Positions 1-5,341 of a stretch of 5,353 nt of DNA are shown one piece after another. Numbering within the stretch: the stretch's first letter is position 1; the number at the start of each line of letters is the position of its first letter. Location of the stretch: positions 1 to 5,353 of the forward strand of contig JAUNWB010000117.1 of NCBI GenBank assembly GCA_030540535.1, written 5' to 3'. The translations under genes were made by a program, and so were the position numbers. The stretch comes from Elusimicrobiales bacterium. GTDB lineage: Bacteria; Elusimicrobiota; Elusimicrobia; Elusimicrobiales; Elusimicrobiaceae. The notes below the pieces were generated by a model, which saw only the letters and a list, made by a program, of their open reading frames with translations, was not told where the DNA came from and did not search any database.

Positions 1-1
1 C

Positions 2-550
2 TTACCAGTTTTTAAAGCGTTCCAATATCGCTTCAACCGGCTGCGGGTCGCGGGAAGAGTATACCACTGCCTGACGGGTGTTCGGATTAATCAGACACAG
101 GCCGGAACAATGTTCGAAAATCCAAAACGTGGGGCAATCCTCCGCCCCGTTGCAGGACAACTCCACCGACCCCTGCACTTTAATTACTCCTTCGTCATAA
201 TACTCACCGTACTCCCCGCGCAACAACTGCCATACGCGCCCCCGCAGCGCGCGGGCATAAGGGCAGGTGGGACTCATTATTTGCACCACATGTTTTTTAT
301 TACCCAATAAATACTCTTTGTAAGCGGGGTTGGAGTTTATCCCTTTATATACGCTTGCTGGAATGGAAACGAGTTTGGTATTTTTCAAACCCGCCGTGCT
401 GGGCGCGCGGCGCGCGGGAGCGGCAGAAACTGACTGCGCCGGAACTTCTTTTTGGGAAGAAGAAAATTCACCCATAACAAATTTTCCGCCCAACACCAGC
501 GCACAAAAAAGGAACGTAAGGTTAAAAAGAGTTAAAAGAATATTGCGCAT
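2..550 (-). CDS. Membrane-anchored thioredoxin-fold protein, probable thiol/disulfide-related
   Basis: The protein has 182 residues. Residues 1-27 form one hydrophobic segment (MRNILLTLFNLTFLFCALVL...), read as an uncleaved anchor or signal peptide. A Ser/Ala/Pro-rich linker follows at about 29-55, then a compact domain at about 58-182. That domain looks thioredoxin-like: a strand (HVVQIMSP) leads into TCPYAR with Cys96 at the usual active-site place, and DCPTFWIF at 138-145 resembles the strand that follows the cis-proline in thioredoxin and DsbA proteins. The second active-site cysteine is absent (CPYA, not CPYC). Further cysteines lie at 133, 139, 148 and 152, the last two as CSGLC. By family logic it would work on the outer face of the membrane in thiol exchange or as a redox-inactive binding protein; the substrate is unknown. 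The ATG at 550 is preferred over the one at 580 because it has an AAGGCGG ribosome site and the upstream ATG overlaps the -10 box. It is transcribed divergently from ppdK. The fold call is by eye only. Confidence 0.8.
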   Translation of the reverse strand: MRNILLTLFNLTFLFCALVLGGKFVMGEFSSSQKEVPAQSVSAAPARRAPSTAGLKNTKLVSIPASVYKGINSNPAYKEYLLGNKKHVVQIMSPTCPYARALRGRVWQLLRGEYGEYYDEGVIKVQGSVELSCNGAEDCPTFWIFEHCSGLCLINPNTRQAVVYSSRDPQPVEAILERFKNW

Positions 551-556
551 AAAATA

Positions 557-563
557 CCGCCTT
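557..563 (-). promoter_or_regulatory. Ribosome binding site deciding the start of the thioredoxin-fold gene
   Basis: On the minus strand the sequence reads AAGGCGG, six bases before the ATG at 550. It differs from AGGAGG at one position. The alternative ATG at 580 has only an A/T run upstream and no Shine-Dalgarno, so this site supports the shorter, 182-residue protein. Confidence 0.65.
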
Positions 564-578
564 AAAATAATTTTTTTC

Positions 579-587
579 ATTATAGCA
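579..587 (-). promoter_or_regulatory. Extended -10 promoter of the thioredoxin-fold gene
   Basis: Read on the minus strand this is TGCTATAAT, a perfect -10 hexamer with the TGn extension. No good -35 is seen at 16-18 bases upstream, as is common for extended -10 promoters. Transcription would start near 572, giving a leader of about 22 bases that contains the AAGGCGG ribosome site. The hexamer overlaps the ATG at 580, so transcripts from here cannot use that ATG. Confidence 0.6.
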
Positions 588-611
588 AAAAAAATTTAGA
601 TATTTCTTTCC

Positions 612-640
612 TTTAAATCGGAAATGTATTACAATATAGA
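612..640 (+). promoter_or_regulatory. Candidate ppdK promoter (weak)
   Basis: TTTAAA (612-617) and TATAGA (635-640) are 17 bases apart, each matching consensus at four of six positions. An overlapping TACAAT (630-635) matches -10 at five of six but has only a poor -35 (TTTCCT, 607-612). Either would start transcription at about 642-647 and give a ppdK leader of about 55 bases. The AT-rich context and divergent position support a promoter here, but the exact hexamers are uncertain. Confidence 0.35.
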
Positions 641-649
641 GGACAAAAG

Positions 650-664
650 CGGACTTTCCGTCCG
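650..664 (+). other. Small hairpin in the ppdK leader
   Basis: CGGAC (650-654) and GTCCG (660-664) form a perfect five-base-pair stem around a five-base loop, TTTCC. It would lie in the 5' untranslated region of ppdK, close to the predicted transcript start, where it could protect the mRNA end. There is no U-run, so it is not a terminator. A stem this short can occur by chance. Confidence 0.25.
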
Positions 665-683
665 TGAGCTGCTATTTTACATT

Positions 684-687
684 GGAG
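684..687 (+). promoter_or_regulatory. Ribosome binding site of ppdK
   Basis: GGAG is followed 12 bases later by the ATG at 700, a slightly long but workable spacing. The in-frame GTG at 664 has no Shine-Dalgarno within useful distance (the nearest GAGGA is about 20 bases upstream). Its 12 extra residues do not look like a dikinase N-terminus. The site therefore favours ATG 700. Confidence 0.5.
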
Positions 688-699
688 AAACGACTATAT

Positions 700-3504
700 A
701 TGGTAAAAAAAACCGTCAAAAAAGCGGCCAAACCCGCCGCTAAAAAGACCGTAAAAAAAGCCGTTAAAGCCGCCAAATACGTTTACTCTTTCGGTGCCGG
801 AAAAGCCGAAGGAAATGGCAAAATGAAAGAGTTGTTAGGCGGAAAAGGGGCCAACCTCGCCGAAATGTCCGGCCAGTTAAAGCTCCCCGTCCCTCCCGGT
901 TTCACCATCACCACCGAAGTGTGTACCTATTACTGGAACAACAAGCGCACTTATCCCAAAACCTTAAAAGCCGACGTAGAAGCCAACCTCAAAAAAATTG
1001 AACGCGAAACCAAAAAAGTGTTCGGTTCCGAAAAGAATCCGCTTTTGGTGTCCGTCCGCTCCGGCGCGCGCGCTTCCATGCCCGGCATGATGGAAACCAT
1101 TTTGAATATCGGTCTGACGGAAAAAACCATTCCCGGCATGATTGCCAAAACGGGCGATGAACGCTTTGTGTATGACGCTTACCGCCGTTTGATTATGATG
1201 TATTCCGACGTGGTAATGGAAAAAGCCGCCGGAATCGAACCCAAAGACGGCGAAGGCATCCGCAAAATTTTAGACGGCATGCTGGGCGACGTAAAAGCCA
1301 AGCTCGGCGTGAAAGACGACACGCAAATCCCGGCCGAAGAACTCAAAAAACTCTGCGCGGAATTTAAGAAAACCGTCAAAAAAGTTTTGAAAAAAGACTT
1401 CCCGGACGACGCCATGGAACAGCTCTGGGGCGCCATCGGCGCGGTGTTTGCTTCCTGGAACGGCAAACGCGCCATCGCCTACCGCAACATTGAAAACATC
1501 CCGCACGACTGGGGCACCGCCGTCAACGTGCAGACCATGGTGTTCGGCAACATGGGCGACAACAGCGCCACCGGCGTGGCCTTCACCCGCAACCCCGGCA
1601 ACGGCGACAGCCACTTCTATGGCGAATACTTAATCAACGCCCAGGGCGAAGACGTGGTGGCCGGTATCCGCACTCCCTCCCCGATGAACAAGTGGTCCGC
1701 CAACGCCCACTCCAAACATCTGCCGACTTTGGAAAAAGTAATGCCCAAAGCCTATAAAGAACTCGATGCTATCCAGAAAAAACTGGAAAAACATTTCCAC
1801 GATATGCTGGATATCGAATTTACCATTGAGGACCAAAAACTTTGGATGCTTCAGTGCCGCGTCGGAAAGAGAAACGGCACCGCGGCCGTACAAATGGCGC
1901 TGGACATGGTAAAAGAACGCCTTATCACCAAAGAAGAAGCCGTCCTGCGCGTCACTCCGGCGCAGCTGGGCGAACTTTTGCTTCCCGCCATCGACCCCAA
2001 AGCCGAAGCGGGCGTTACTCCGGCGGCCAAAGGTCTTCCCGCTGGCCCGGGCGGCGCGGCCGGCACCATTGTATTTAATTCCGAAGACGCCATCAAACTG
2101 CAGGAAGCGGGCCAAAACGCCATTTTGGTGCGCGAAGAAACCAACCCCGAAGACATTGAAGGCATGCGCGCGGCGGCCGGTATTTTAACCCAGCGCGGCG
2201 GTATGACCTCCCATGCGGCCCTCGTGGCGCGCGGCTGGGGCAAATGCTGCATTGTGGGCTGCGGCGAACTGGAAATCAATTTAAACGCCAGAACCGTTAA
2301 AATGGGCGGCAAAACGTATAAAGAAGGCGACGCGCTGACCTTGAACGGTACGAAAGGCTACGTCTACGCCGGCGCGCTTAAAATGTTAGCCGCGGGCGAA
2401 GGCAATAAAAACCTGGCCGCGTTCCTGGCCATGTGCGACAAAGTGCGCACCTTAAAAGTACGCGCCAACGCCGACACGGAAGACGACGCCTTAAAAGCCC
2501 GCAAATTCGGCGCCGAAGGCATCGGCCTGTTCCGCATTGAACATATGTTCTACGGCAAAAATTCCGAAAAACCGCTCTTCATTCTGCGCAAGATGATTCT
2601 CTCCGGCTCCGAAGAAGAACGCAAAGCCGCCGTACAGGAACTCTTCCCCTTCATGAAACGGGACATTAAAGCCACGATGAAAGCCATGTCCGGCTACAGC
2701 GTCACTATCCGCTTAATGGACCCGCCGCTTCATGAATTTGTGCCCACCCTGCCCGAAAAACAGCAGGAACTGGCCAAAGAACTCGGCATTACGATGGACG
2801 TTTTTAAAGAACGCGCAGCAGGACTCCACGAAGTCAACCCGATGATGGGCCACCGCGGTATCCGCCTGGGCGTGACGTATCCGGAAATTACGCTTATGCA
2901 GTCCCGCGCGATTTTCGAAGCCGCGGCCGAACTTATTAAAGAAGGCCACAAAGCCGTGCCCGAAGTGATGATTCCGCTTACCTGCGACGTGAACGAAATC
3001 GTCACCCAAAAGAAACTCATCCGCCAGGCCTATGACGAAGTGGTAGCCAAAACGAAAGTGAAAAAGCTCAACTTCTCCGTGGGTACGATGATTGAAATCC
3101 CCCGCGCCGCCGTCCTCGCTTACGAAGTGGCGGGCGAAGCGGATTTCTTCTCTTTCGGCACCAACGACCTCACGCAGATGACGTTCGGTTTCTCGCGCGA
3201 CGATATCGGTTCGTTCCTCCCCGAGTACTTGAAACAGGGGATTCTGAAAGCCGACCCGTTCCAAACGCTCGACCAGGACGGTGTGGGTATGCTGATTGAA
3301 CATGCCGTTAACGAAGGCCGCGACCAGAAACCCAACTTAAAAGTGGGTATCTGCGGTGAACACGGCGGTGACCCCGAAAGCGTGGAATTCTGCCACCGCG
3401 AAGGGTTCACCTACGTGTCCTGCTCGGCGTTCCGCGTGCCGATAGCCCGCTTGGCCGCCGCGCAAGCCGCCGCCAAAGACGTGCTGGCCAAAAAACGCAA
3501 ATAA
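700..3504 (+). CDS. ppdK: Pyruvate,phosphate dikinase with a basic N-terminal extension
   Basis: This cytoplasmic enzyme interconverts pyruvate + ATP + Pi and PEP + AMP + PPi. In anaerobes it often serves PPi-linked glycolysis or gluconeogenesis. The 934 residues hold all three domains. The ATP-grasp domain (about 27-400) has GGKGANLAEM with Lys49, RSGARASMPGMM with Arg120, and Glu373 and Gln385. The swivel domain (about 425-545) has GGMTSHAA with catalytic His505. The C-terminal PEP/pyruvate barrel (about 565-925) has Arg612, Arg671, Glu799 (MIEIPRA), Asn822 (GTNDLTQ) and catalytic Cys885 in ICGEHGGDP. The Thr503-Ser504-His505 context is the one modified by the PPDK regulatory protein where that protein exists. 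Bacterial homologues usually have about 870-890 residues. The excess comes partly from residues 1-26, a Lys/Ala-rich tail placed before the normal start (YVYSFGAGKAEGN). FRIEH at 611-615 replaces the usual CRTEH. It is a single-gene unit with its own terminator. Identity is certain; the start codon is likely. Confidence 0.98.
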   Translation: MVKKTVKKAAKPAAKKTVKKAVKAAKYVYSFGAGKAEGNGKMKELLGGKGANLAEMSGQLKLPVPPGFTITTEVCTYYWNNKRTYPKTLKADVEANLKKIERETKKVFGSEKNPLLVSVRSGARASMPGMMETILNIGLTEKTIPGMIAKTGDERFVYDAYRRLIMMYSDVVMEKAAGIEPKDGEGIRKILDGMLGDVKAKLGVKDDTQIPAEELKKLCAEFKKTVKKVLKKDFPDDAMEQLWGAIGAVFASWNGKRAIAYRNIENIPHDWGTAVNVQTMVFGNMGDNSATGVAFTRNPGNGDSHFYGEYLINAQGEDVVAGIRTPSPMNKWSANAHSKHLPTLEKVMPKAYKELDAIQKKLEKHFHDMLDIEFTIEDQKLWMLQCRVGKRNGTAAVQMALDMVKERLITKEEAVLRVTPAQLGELLLPAIDPKAEAGVTPAAKGLPAGPGGAAGTIVFNSEDAIKLQEAGQNAILVREETNPEDIEGMRAAAGILTQRGGMTSHAALVARGWGKCCIVGCGELEINLNARTVKMGGKTYKEGDALTLNGTKGYVYAGALKMLAAGEGNKNLAAFLAMCDKVRTLKVRANADTEDDALKARKFGAEGIGLFRIEHMFYGKNSEKPLFILRKMILSGSEEERKAAVQELFPFMKRDIKATMKAMSGYSVTIRLMDPPLHEFVPTLPEKQQELAKELGITMDVFKERAAGLHEVNPMMGHRGIRLGVTYPEITLMQSRAIFEAAAELIKEGHKAVPEVMIPLTCDVNEIVTQKKLIRQAYDEVVAKTKVKKLNFSVGTMIEIPRAAVLAYEVAGEADFFSFGTNDLTQMTFGFSRDDIGSFLPEYLKQGILKADPFQTLDQDGVGMLIEHAVNEGRDQKPNLKVGICGEHGGDPESVEFCHREGFTYVSCSAFRVPIARLAAAQAAAKDVLAKKRK
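706..762 (+). repeat. In-frame duplication encoding the KKTVKKA tail motif
   Basis: Bases 706-726 and 742-762 both encode KKTVKKA (residues 3-9 and 15-21 of PpdK), separated by five residues. The two copies differ mainly at third codon positions. The repeated unit gives the tail a 12-residue period and a net charge well above +10 with no acidic residue. It resembles the low-complexity tails of histone H1-like and some HU-like bacterial proteins. Confidence 0.8.
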
Positions 3505-3523
3505 GCATTATTAAGTCATTCGT

Positions 3524-3557
3524 CCGGGGTTCCTTTGCGGAGCCCCGGTTTTTTATT
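3524..3557 (+). terminator. Intrinsic terminator of ppdK
   Basis: CCGGGGTTCC (3524-3533) pairs with GGAGCCCCGG (3539-3548) as a ten-base-pair stem with one T-G wobble and the loop TTTGC. TTTTTTATT follows directly. It starts about 20 bases after the ppdK stop codon. It is a strong Rho-independent terminator that separates ppdK from the next gene. Confidence 0.93.
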
Positions 3558-3578
3558 GCCCCATAGGTACGCTCTTGC

Positions 3579-3607
3579 TTGACGCGGCAGTGTTTCTTCC
3601 TTATACT
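3579..3607 (+). promoter_or_regulatory. Sigma-70-type promoter of the HExxH protein gene
   Basis: TTGACG (3579-3584) and TATACT (3602-3607) are separated by exactly 17 bases, and each hexamer matches consensus at five of six positions. This is the best complete promoter in the window. The -10 ends six bases before the ATG at 3614, so the predicted transcription start falls at or within a base or two of the A of that ATG. Confidence 0.8.
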
Positions 3608-3613
3608 ATAGTT

Positions 3614-5017
3614 ATGAAAAAATTACTTTTTTGTTTATTATTCCTTTTCCTTTTTACCCCGCTTTGGGCACAGTCCGCCGGGGACATCGGCGCGCGCGTA
3701 ACCGCCCGCATGCAGGAGCAAAAAAACCCGCTGTATACATTTGCGCAGAAAGAACTGCAAAACTACTATGGCCGCACGAATTTTTCGGACCCGCAGCGCA
3801 GCGAAGGCTGGTACCGCGTGGACGACTTTTTAACATGGCTTAACAAAAACGCCGCCCGGTTGGAAAATACACAGATGAACGCCGTCGGCAAACAAATCAC
3901 GCTGAAACAGATTTACACCAACCCCAAAGCGTGGGAGTTCCGTCCGCTGCAGTTGGCTTTTTGGGTATATTTGGGAGGGCGTTACATCGCGGACGTATAT
4001 CAAGTAAAAGCCGATTTTTCCCTGTTAAAAATTTTGTACTGCGACGGCGGCGCCTGCGCATTTGGCGGAACGGGCGTTATTTTTATTAATCCCAAAGACA
4101 ATGACTCCATTCCTTCCGCCATCAACCTGGGTATGCACGAAACCACCCACCTGCTTACGTATTTAATGCACGGAAGCAGCGAACCGCTGACGGAACTGGC
4201 CACTTTCTATTCCCAATACAACTATGGTTTGCCCGTAAAAGCGGCCGATGCAACCAATTTCGGCGACGCGGTGCGCGACATCCGCCTCACCTACGCGGTC
4301 CGGCCGGATTTTGATTTGCACTACGAATACAACTATTTCGTGGCGGGTATTTTGCTCAATCCCCACATAAAACCGCAAGACGTACTTGCTTTTTCCAAAA
4401 CAGAGGATTTCAATCCCGATATTTCCCTTTGGCAAACGGTGCTGAATTTACTGGCCGCCGACAAAAAGCAATTTTTCTTACGCCCCGGCAGAAGATTCGG
4501 CGGAACCACCATGTCGGAAGACTGCGCGCTGGATTTCGTCCAAAAACTGGGTTTTTCGGAGCAGGACATACAAAAATGGAGCAGCACCCCCGACAAAGAA
4601 TTTTTCCTGGGCGTCTTTGACAAGGACAAGCTGTCCATCGTGTCCCAGTTTTGGATGCCGAAAAAAACGCCGCTCTTTGTAAAAAAACACAACGATTATT
4701 TTTCTTTCCAAGCCGGCTTTATCCCCATCACAAAAAACCGGTACTTGGAAGCGGCATTCGGCCCGTATGCCAAAAGTAAACGCTTAAAAGAATTTTACGC
4801 TCGTCTGCTTAAAAATCTGCCGCCGGAAGTAACGGCTTCCGCCCGTCAGCACTGGCCCGCATTAACGCCCGATACGTTCCTTTCCGCGCCCGCCGCGCGG
4901 GAAGTACGGGCAAATTTCGCAAAACAGTACGCCAAACCGCTGAAAGAGGCCATTATCCGCTCGCTGGCCGAAGCCGGCGCGCCGCCTCCGCCCCCGCTGC
5001 CTGCGGGCTATTTATAA
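3614..5017 (+). CDS. Secreted or periplasmic HExxH metallopeptidase-like protein
   Basis: The protein has 467 residues. MKKLLFCLLFLFLFTPLWAQS is a classic Sec signal peptide (positive n-region, Leu/Phe core), likely cut after LWA at about residue 20. HETTH at 175-179 is the zinc-binding HExxH motif. Glu194, in EPLTELATFY, lies 14 residues after its second His and matches the pattern (p.WLtEGlA.y) that supplies the third ligand in peptidase-MA (gluzincin) proteins. His175, His179 and Glu194 are therefore the proposed ligands and Glu176 the catalytic base. Cys143 and Cys148 just upstream (CDGGAC) could form a disulfide. The C-terminal half has no motif I recognise. The chain ends in a proline-rich tail (APPPPPLPAG, five consecutive prolines at 457-461). 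ATG 3614 is chosen over the in-frame TTG at 3575 because that codon lies beside the -35 box and its extra residues would mask the signal peptide. The substrate is unknown and the exact family is not identified. It is a single-gene unit between two terminators. Confidence 0.85.
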   Translation: MKKLLFCLLFLFLFTPLWAQSAGDIGARVTARMQEQKNPLYTFAQKELQNYYGRTNFSDPQRSEGWYRVDDFLTWLNKNAARLENTQMNAVGKQITLKQIYTNPKAWEFRPLQLAFWVYLGGRYIADVYQVKADFSLLKILYCDGGACAFGGTGVIFINPKDNDSIPSAINLGMHETTHLLTYLMHGSSEPLTELATFYSQYNYGLPVKAADATNFGDAVRDIRLTYAVRPDFDLHYEYNYFVAGILLNPHIKPQDVLAFSKTEDFNPDISLWQTVLNLLAADKKQFFLRPGRRFGGTTMSEDCALDFVQKLGFSEQDIQKWSSTPDKEFFLGVFDKDKLSIVSQFWMPKKTPLFVKKHNDYFSFQAGFIPITKNRYLEAAFGPYAKSKRLKEFYARLLKNLPPEVTASARQHWPALTPDTFLSAPAAREVRANFAKQYAKPLKEAIIRSLAEAGAPPPPPLPAGYL

Positions 5018-5024
5018 TCATCCG

Positions 5025-5056
5025 CGCCCCGGTTTTAACGCCGGGGCGTTGTTTTT
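5025..5056 (+). terminator. Intrinsic terminator of the HExxH protein gene
   Basis: CGCCCCGG (5025-5032) and CCGGGGCG (5041-5048) form a perfect eight-base-pair GC stem with an eight-base loop. TTGTTTTT follows directly. It begins eight bases after the stop codon. Confidence 0.92.
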
Positions 5057-5058
5057 CG

Positions 5059-5115
5059 TCCGCCCGACATAGGTCCTTTTTCCGGGTGGGCCTGGGTCCA
5101 AAGACCCTGGTTTTT
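5059..5115 (+). terminator. Tandem hairpins ending in a second terminator-like U-run
   Basis: Two adjacent stems are seen. The first pairs TCCGCCCG (5059-5066) with CGGGTGGG (5083-5090): eight pairs, two of them G-T, around a 16-base loop. The second pairs CCTGGGTC (5091-5098) with GACCCTGG (5103-5110), with one T-T mismatch and a CAAA loop, and is followed by TTTTT. The second has the form of an intrinsic terminator. It could be a backup for the terminator just upstream or the 3' end of a small structured RNA. No promoter that would start such an RNA is visible. GGTC in the first loop can also pair with GACC of the second stem, so an alternative fold exists. Confidence 0.5.
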
Positions 5116-5119
5116 ACGC

Positions 5120-5125
5120 TATAAA
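5120..5125 (+). promoter_or_regulatory. Candidate -10 box of the small ORF
   Basis: TATAAA matches the -10 consensus at five of six and lies just after the preceding U-run. It would start transcription near 5132, giving a leader of about 27 bases that includes the AGGAGG site. No good -35 is seen (TCCAAA lies at the 17-base spacing), so this is a weak call. Confidence 0.35.
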
Positions 5126-5145
5126 AAGGCCATACTGTAAGTATC

Positions 5146-5151
5146 AGGAGG
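5146..5151 (+). promoter_or_regulatory. Consensus Shine-Dalgarno of the small ORF
   Basis: AGGAGG lies seven bases before the ATG at 5159, a perfect core at ideal spacing and the strongest ribosome site in the window. It is the main reason to accept the 30-codon ORF as translated. Confidence 0.75.
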
Positions 5152-5158
5152 ATTTACT

Positions 5159-5251
5159 ATGCAAACCACCCAAGACAACCTGTTAATTATGAGTATGGAA
5201 TTTATCGCCGTTTCCAGCCGCGGCACCCAGCGTCCGTTTGCCTCTTTCTAA
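5159..5251 (+). CDS. Small protein of 30 residues, function unknown
   Basis: The ORF runs from ATG to TAA and begins MQTTQDNLLIMSMEF. It has a polar start, a short hydrophobic stretch (LLIMSMEFIAV, residues 8-18) broken by Glu14, and a polar/basic end with SSRGTQRPFASF. It has no cysteine and no signal peptide, and the hydrophobic stretch is too short for a confident membrane span. I do not recognise it. Support for a real gene comes from context: a consensus AGGAGG at ideal spacing, a candidate -10 box 34 bases upstream, and a terminator hairpin starting eight bases after the stop codon. It could be a free-standing small protein, or a leader peptide whose downstream hairpin controls read-through into the gene at 5342. 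Confidence 0.55.
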   Translation: MQTTQDNLLIMSMEFIAVSSRGTQRPFASF

Positions 5252-5258
5252 TTTTTTA

Positions 5259-5293
5259 GGGCCGAAGCGACAATCTATTTTGGCCTGTTTTTT
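5259..5293 (+). terminator. Probable terminator after the small ORF
   Basis: GGGCCGAAG (5259-5267) can pair with TTTTGGCCT (5278-5286) as nine pairs, three of them G-T, around a ten-base loop. G and TTTTTT follow, then further T-rich sequence to 5302. The stem is weaker than the two upstream terminators, which could allow partial read-through. Confidence 0.55.
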
Positions 5294-5329
5294 ATATTTT
5301 TTACCCTTTAAGCGGAACCCTTTAATTAC

Positions 5330-5335
5330 TAAAAT
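5330..5335 (+). promoter_or_regulatory. Candidate -10 box of the gene starting at 5342
   Basis: TAAAAT matches consensus at five of six and ends six bases before the ATG at 5342. The -35 position 17 bases upstream (TTTAAG, 5307-5312) matches at three of six. The predicted transcription start coincides with the ATG, the same arrangement as at 3602-3616. Confidence 0.4.
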
Positions 5336-5341
5336 ATAAAC

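Noticed and set aside
470..550. Possible lipoprotein signal in the thioredoxin-fold protein (LTFLFC)
   Set aside because: The residue before Cys16 is Phe, whereas a lipobox needs Gly, Ala or Ser there. A transmembrane anchor fits better.
664..699. GTG start 12 codons upstream of the chosen ppdK ATG
   Set aside because: It has no Shine-Dalgarno at a usable distance and lies in a small hairpin. The extra residues (starting MSCYF) do not resemble any PPDK N-terminus. ATG 700 has GGAG upstream.
2713..3303. Long minus-strand open frames opposite ppdK, also at 1270-1614 and 1630-2115
   Set aside because: These are shadows of the ppdK codon pattern. They have no ribosome sites, show His/Phe/Gly-rich low-quality sequence, and lie opposite a fully conserved enzyme.
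3575..3613. TTG start 13 codons upstream of the metallopeptidase-like gene
   Set aside because: It lies next to the -35 box and upstream of the predicted transcription start, so it would not be in the mRNA. It would also place 13 residues in front of an obvious signal peptide.
5159..5251. Reading the small ORF as a RiPP/bacteriocin precursor or a type I toxin
   Set aside because: There is no double-glycine leader, no cysteine-rich core, no nearby modification or export gene, and no hydrophobic span long enough for a membrane toxin. Only its translation signals are supported.
5251..5341. tRNA or other known RNA gene in the 3' intergenic region
   Set aside because: There is no cloverleaf, no T-loop consensus and no CCA-type end. 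The only structure is a hairpin with a U-run, best read as a terminator.
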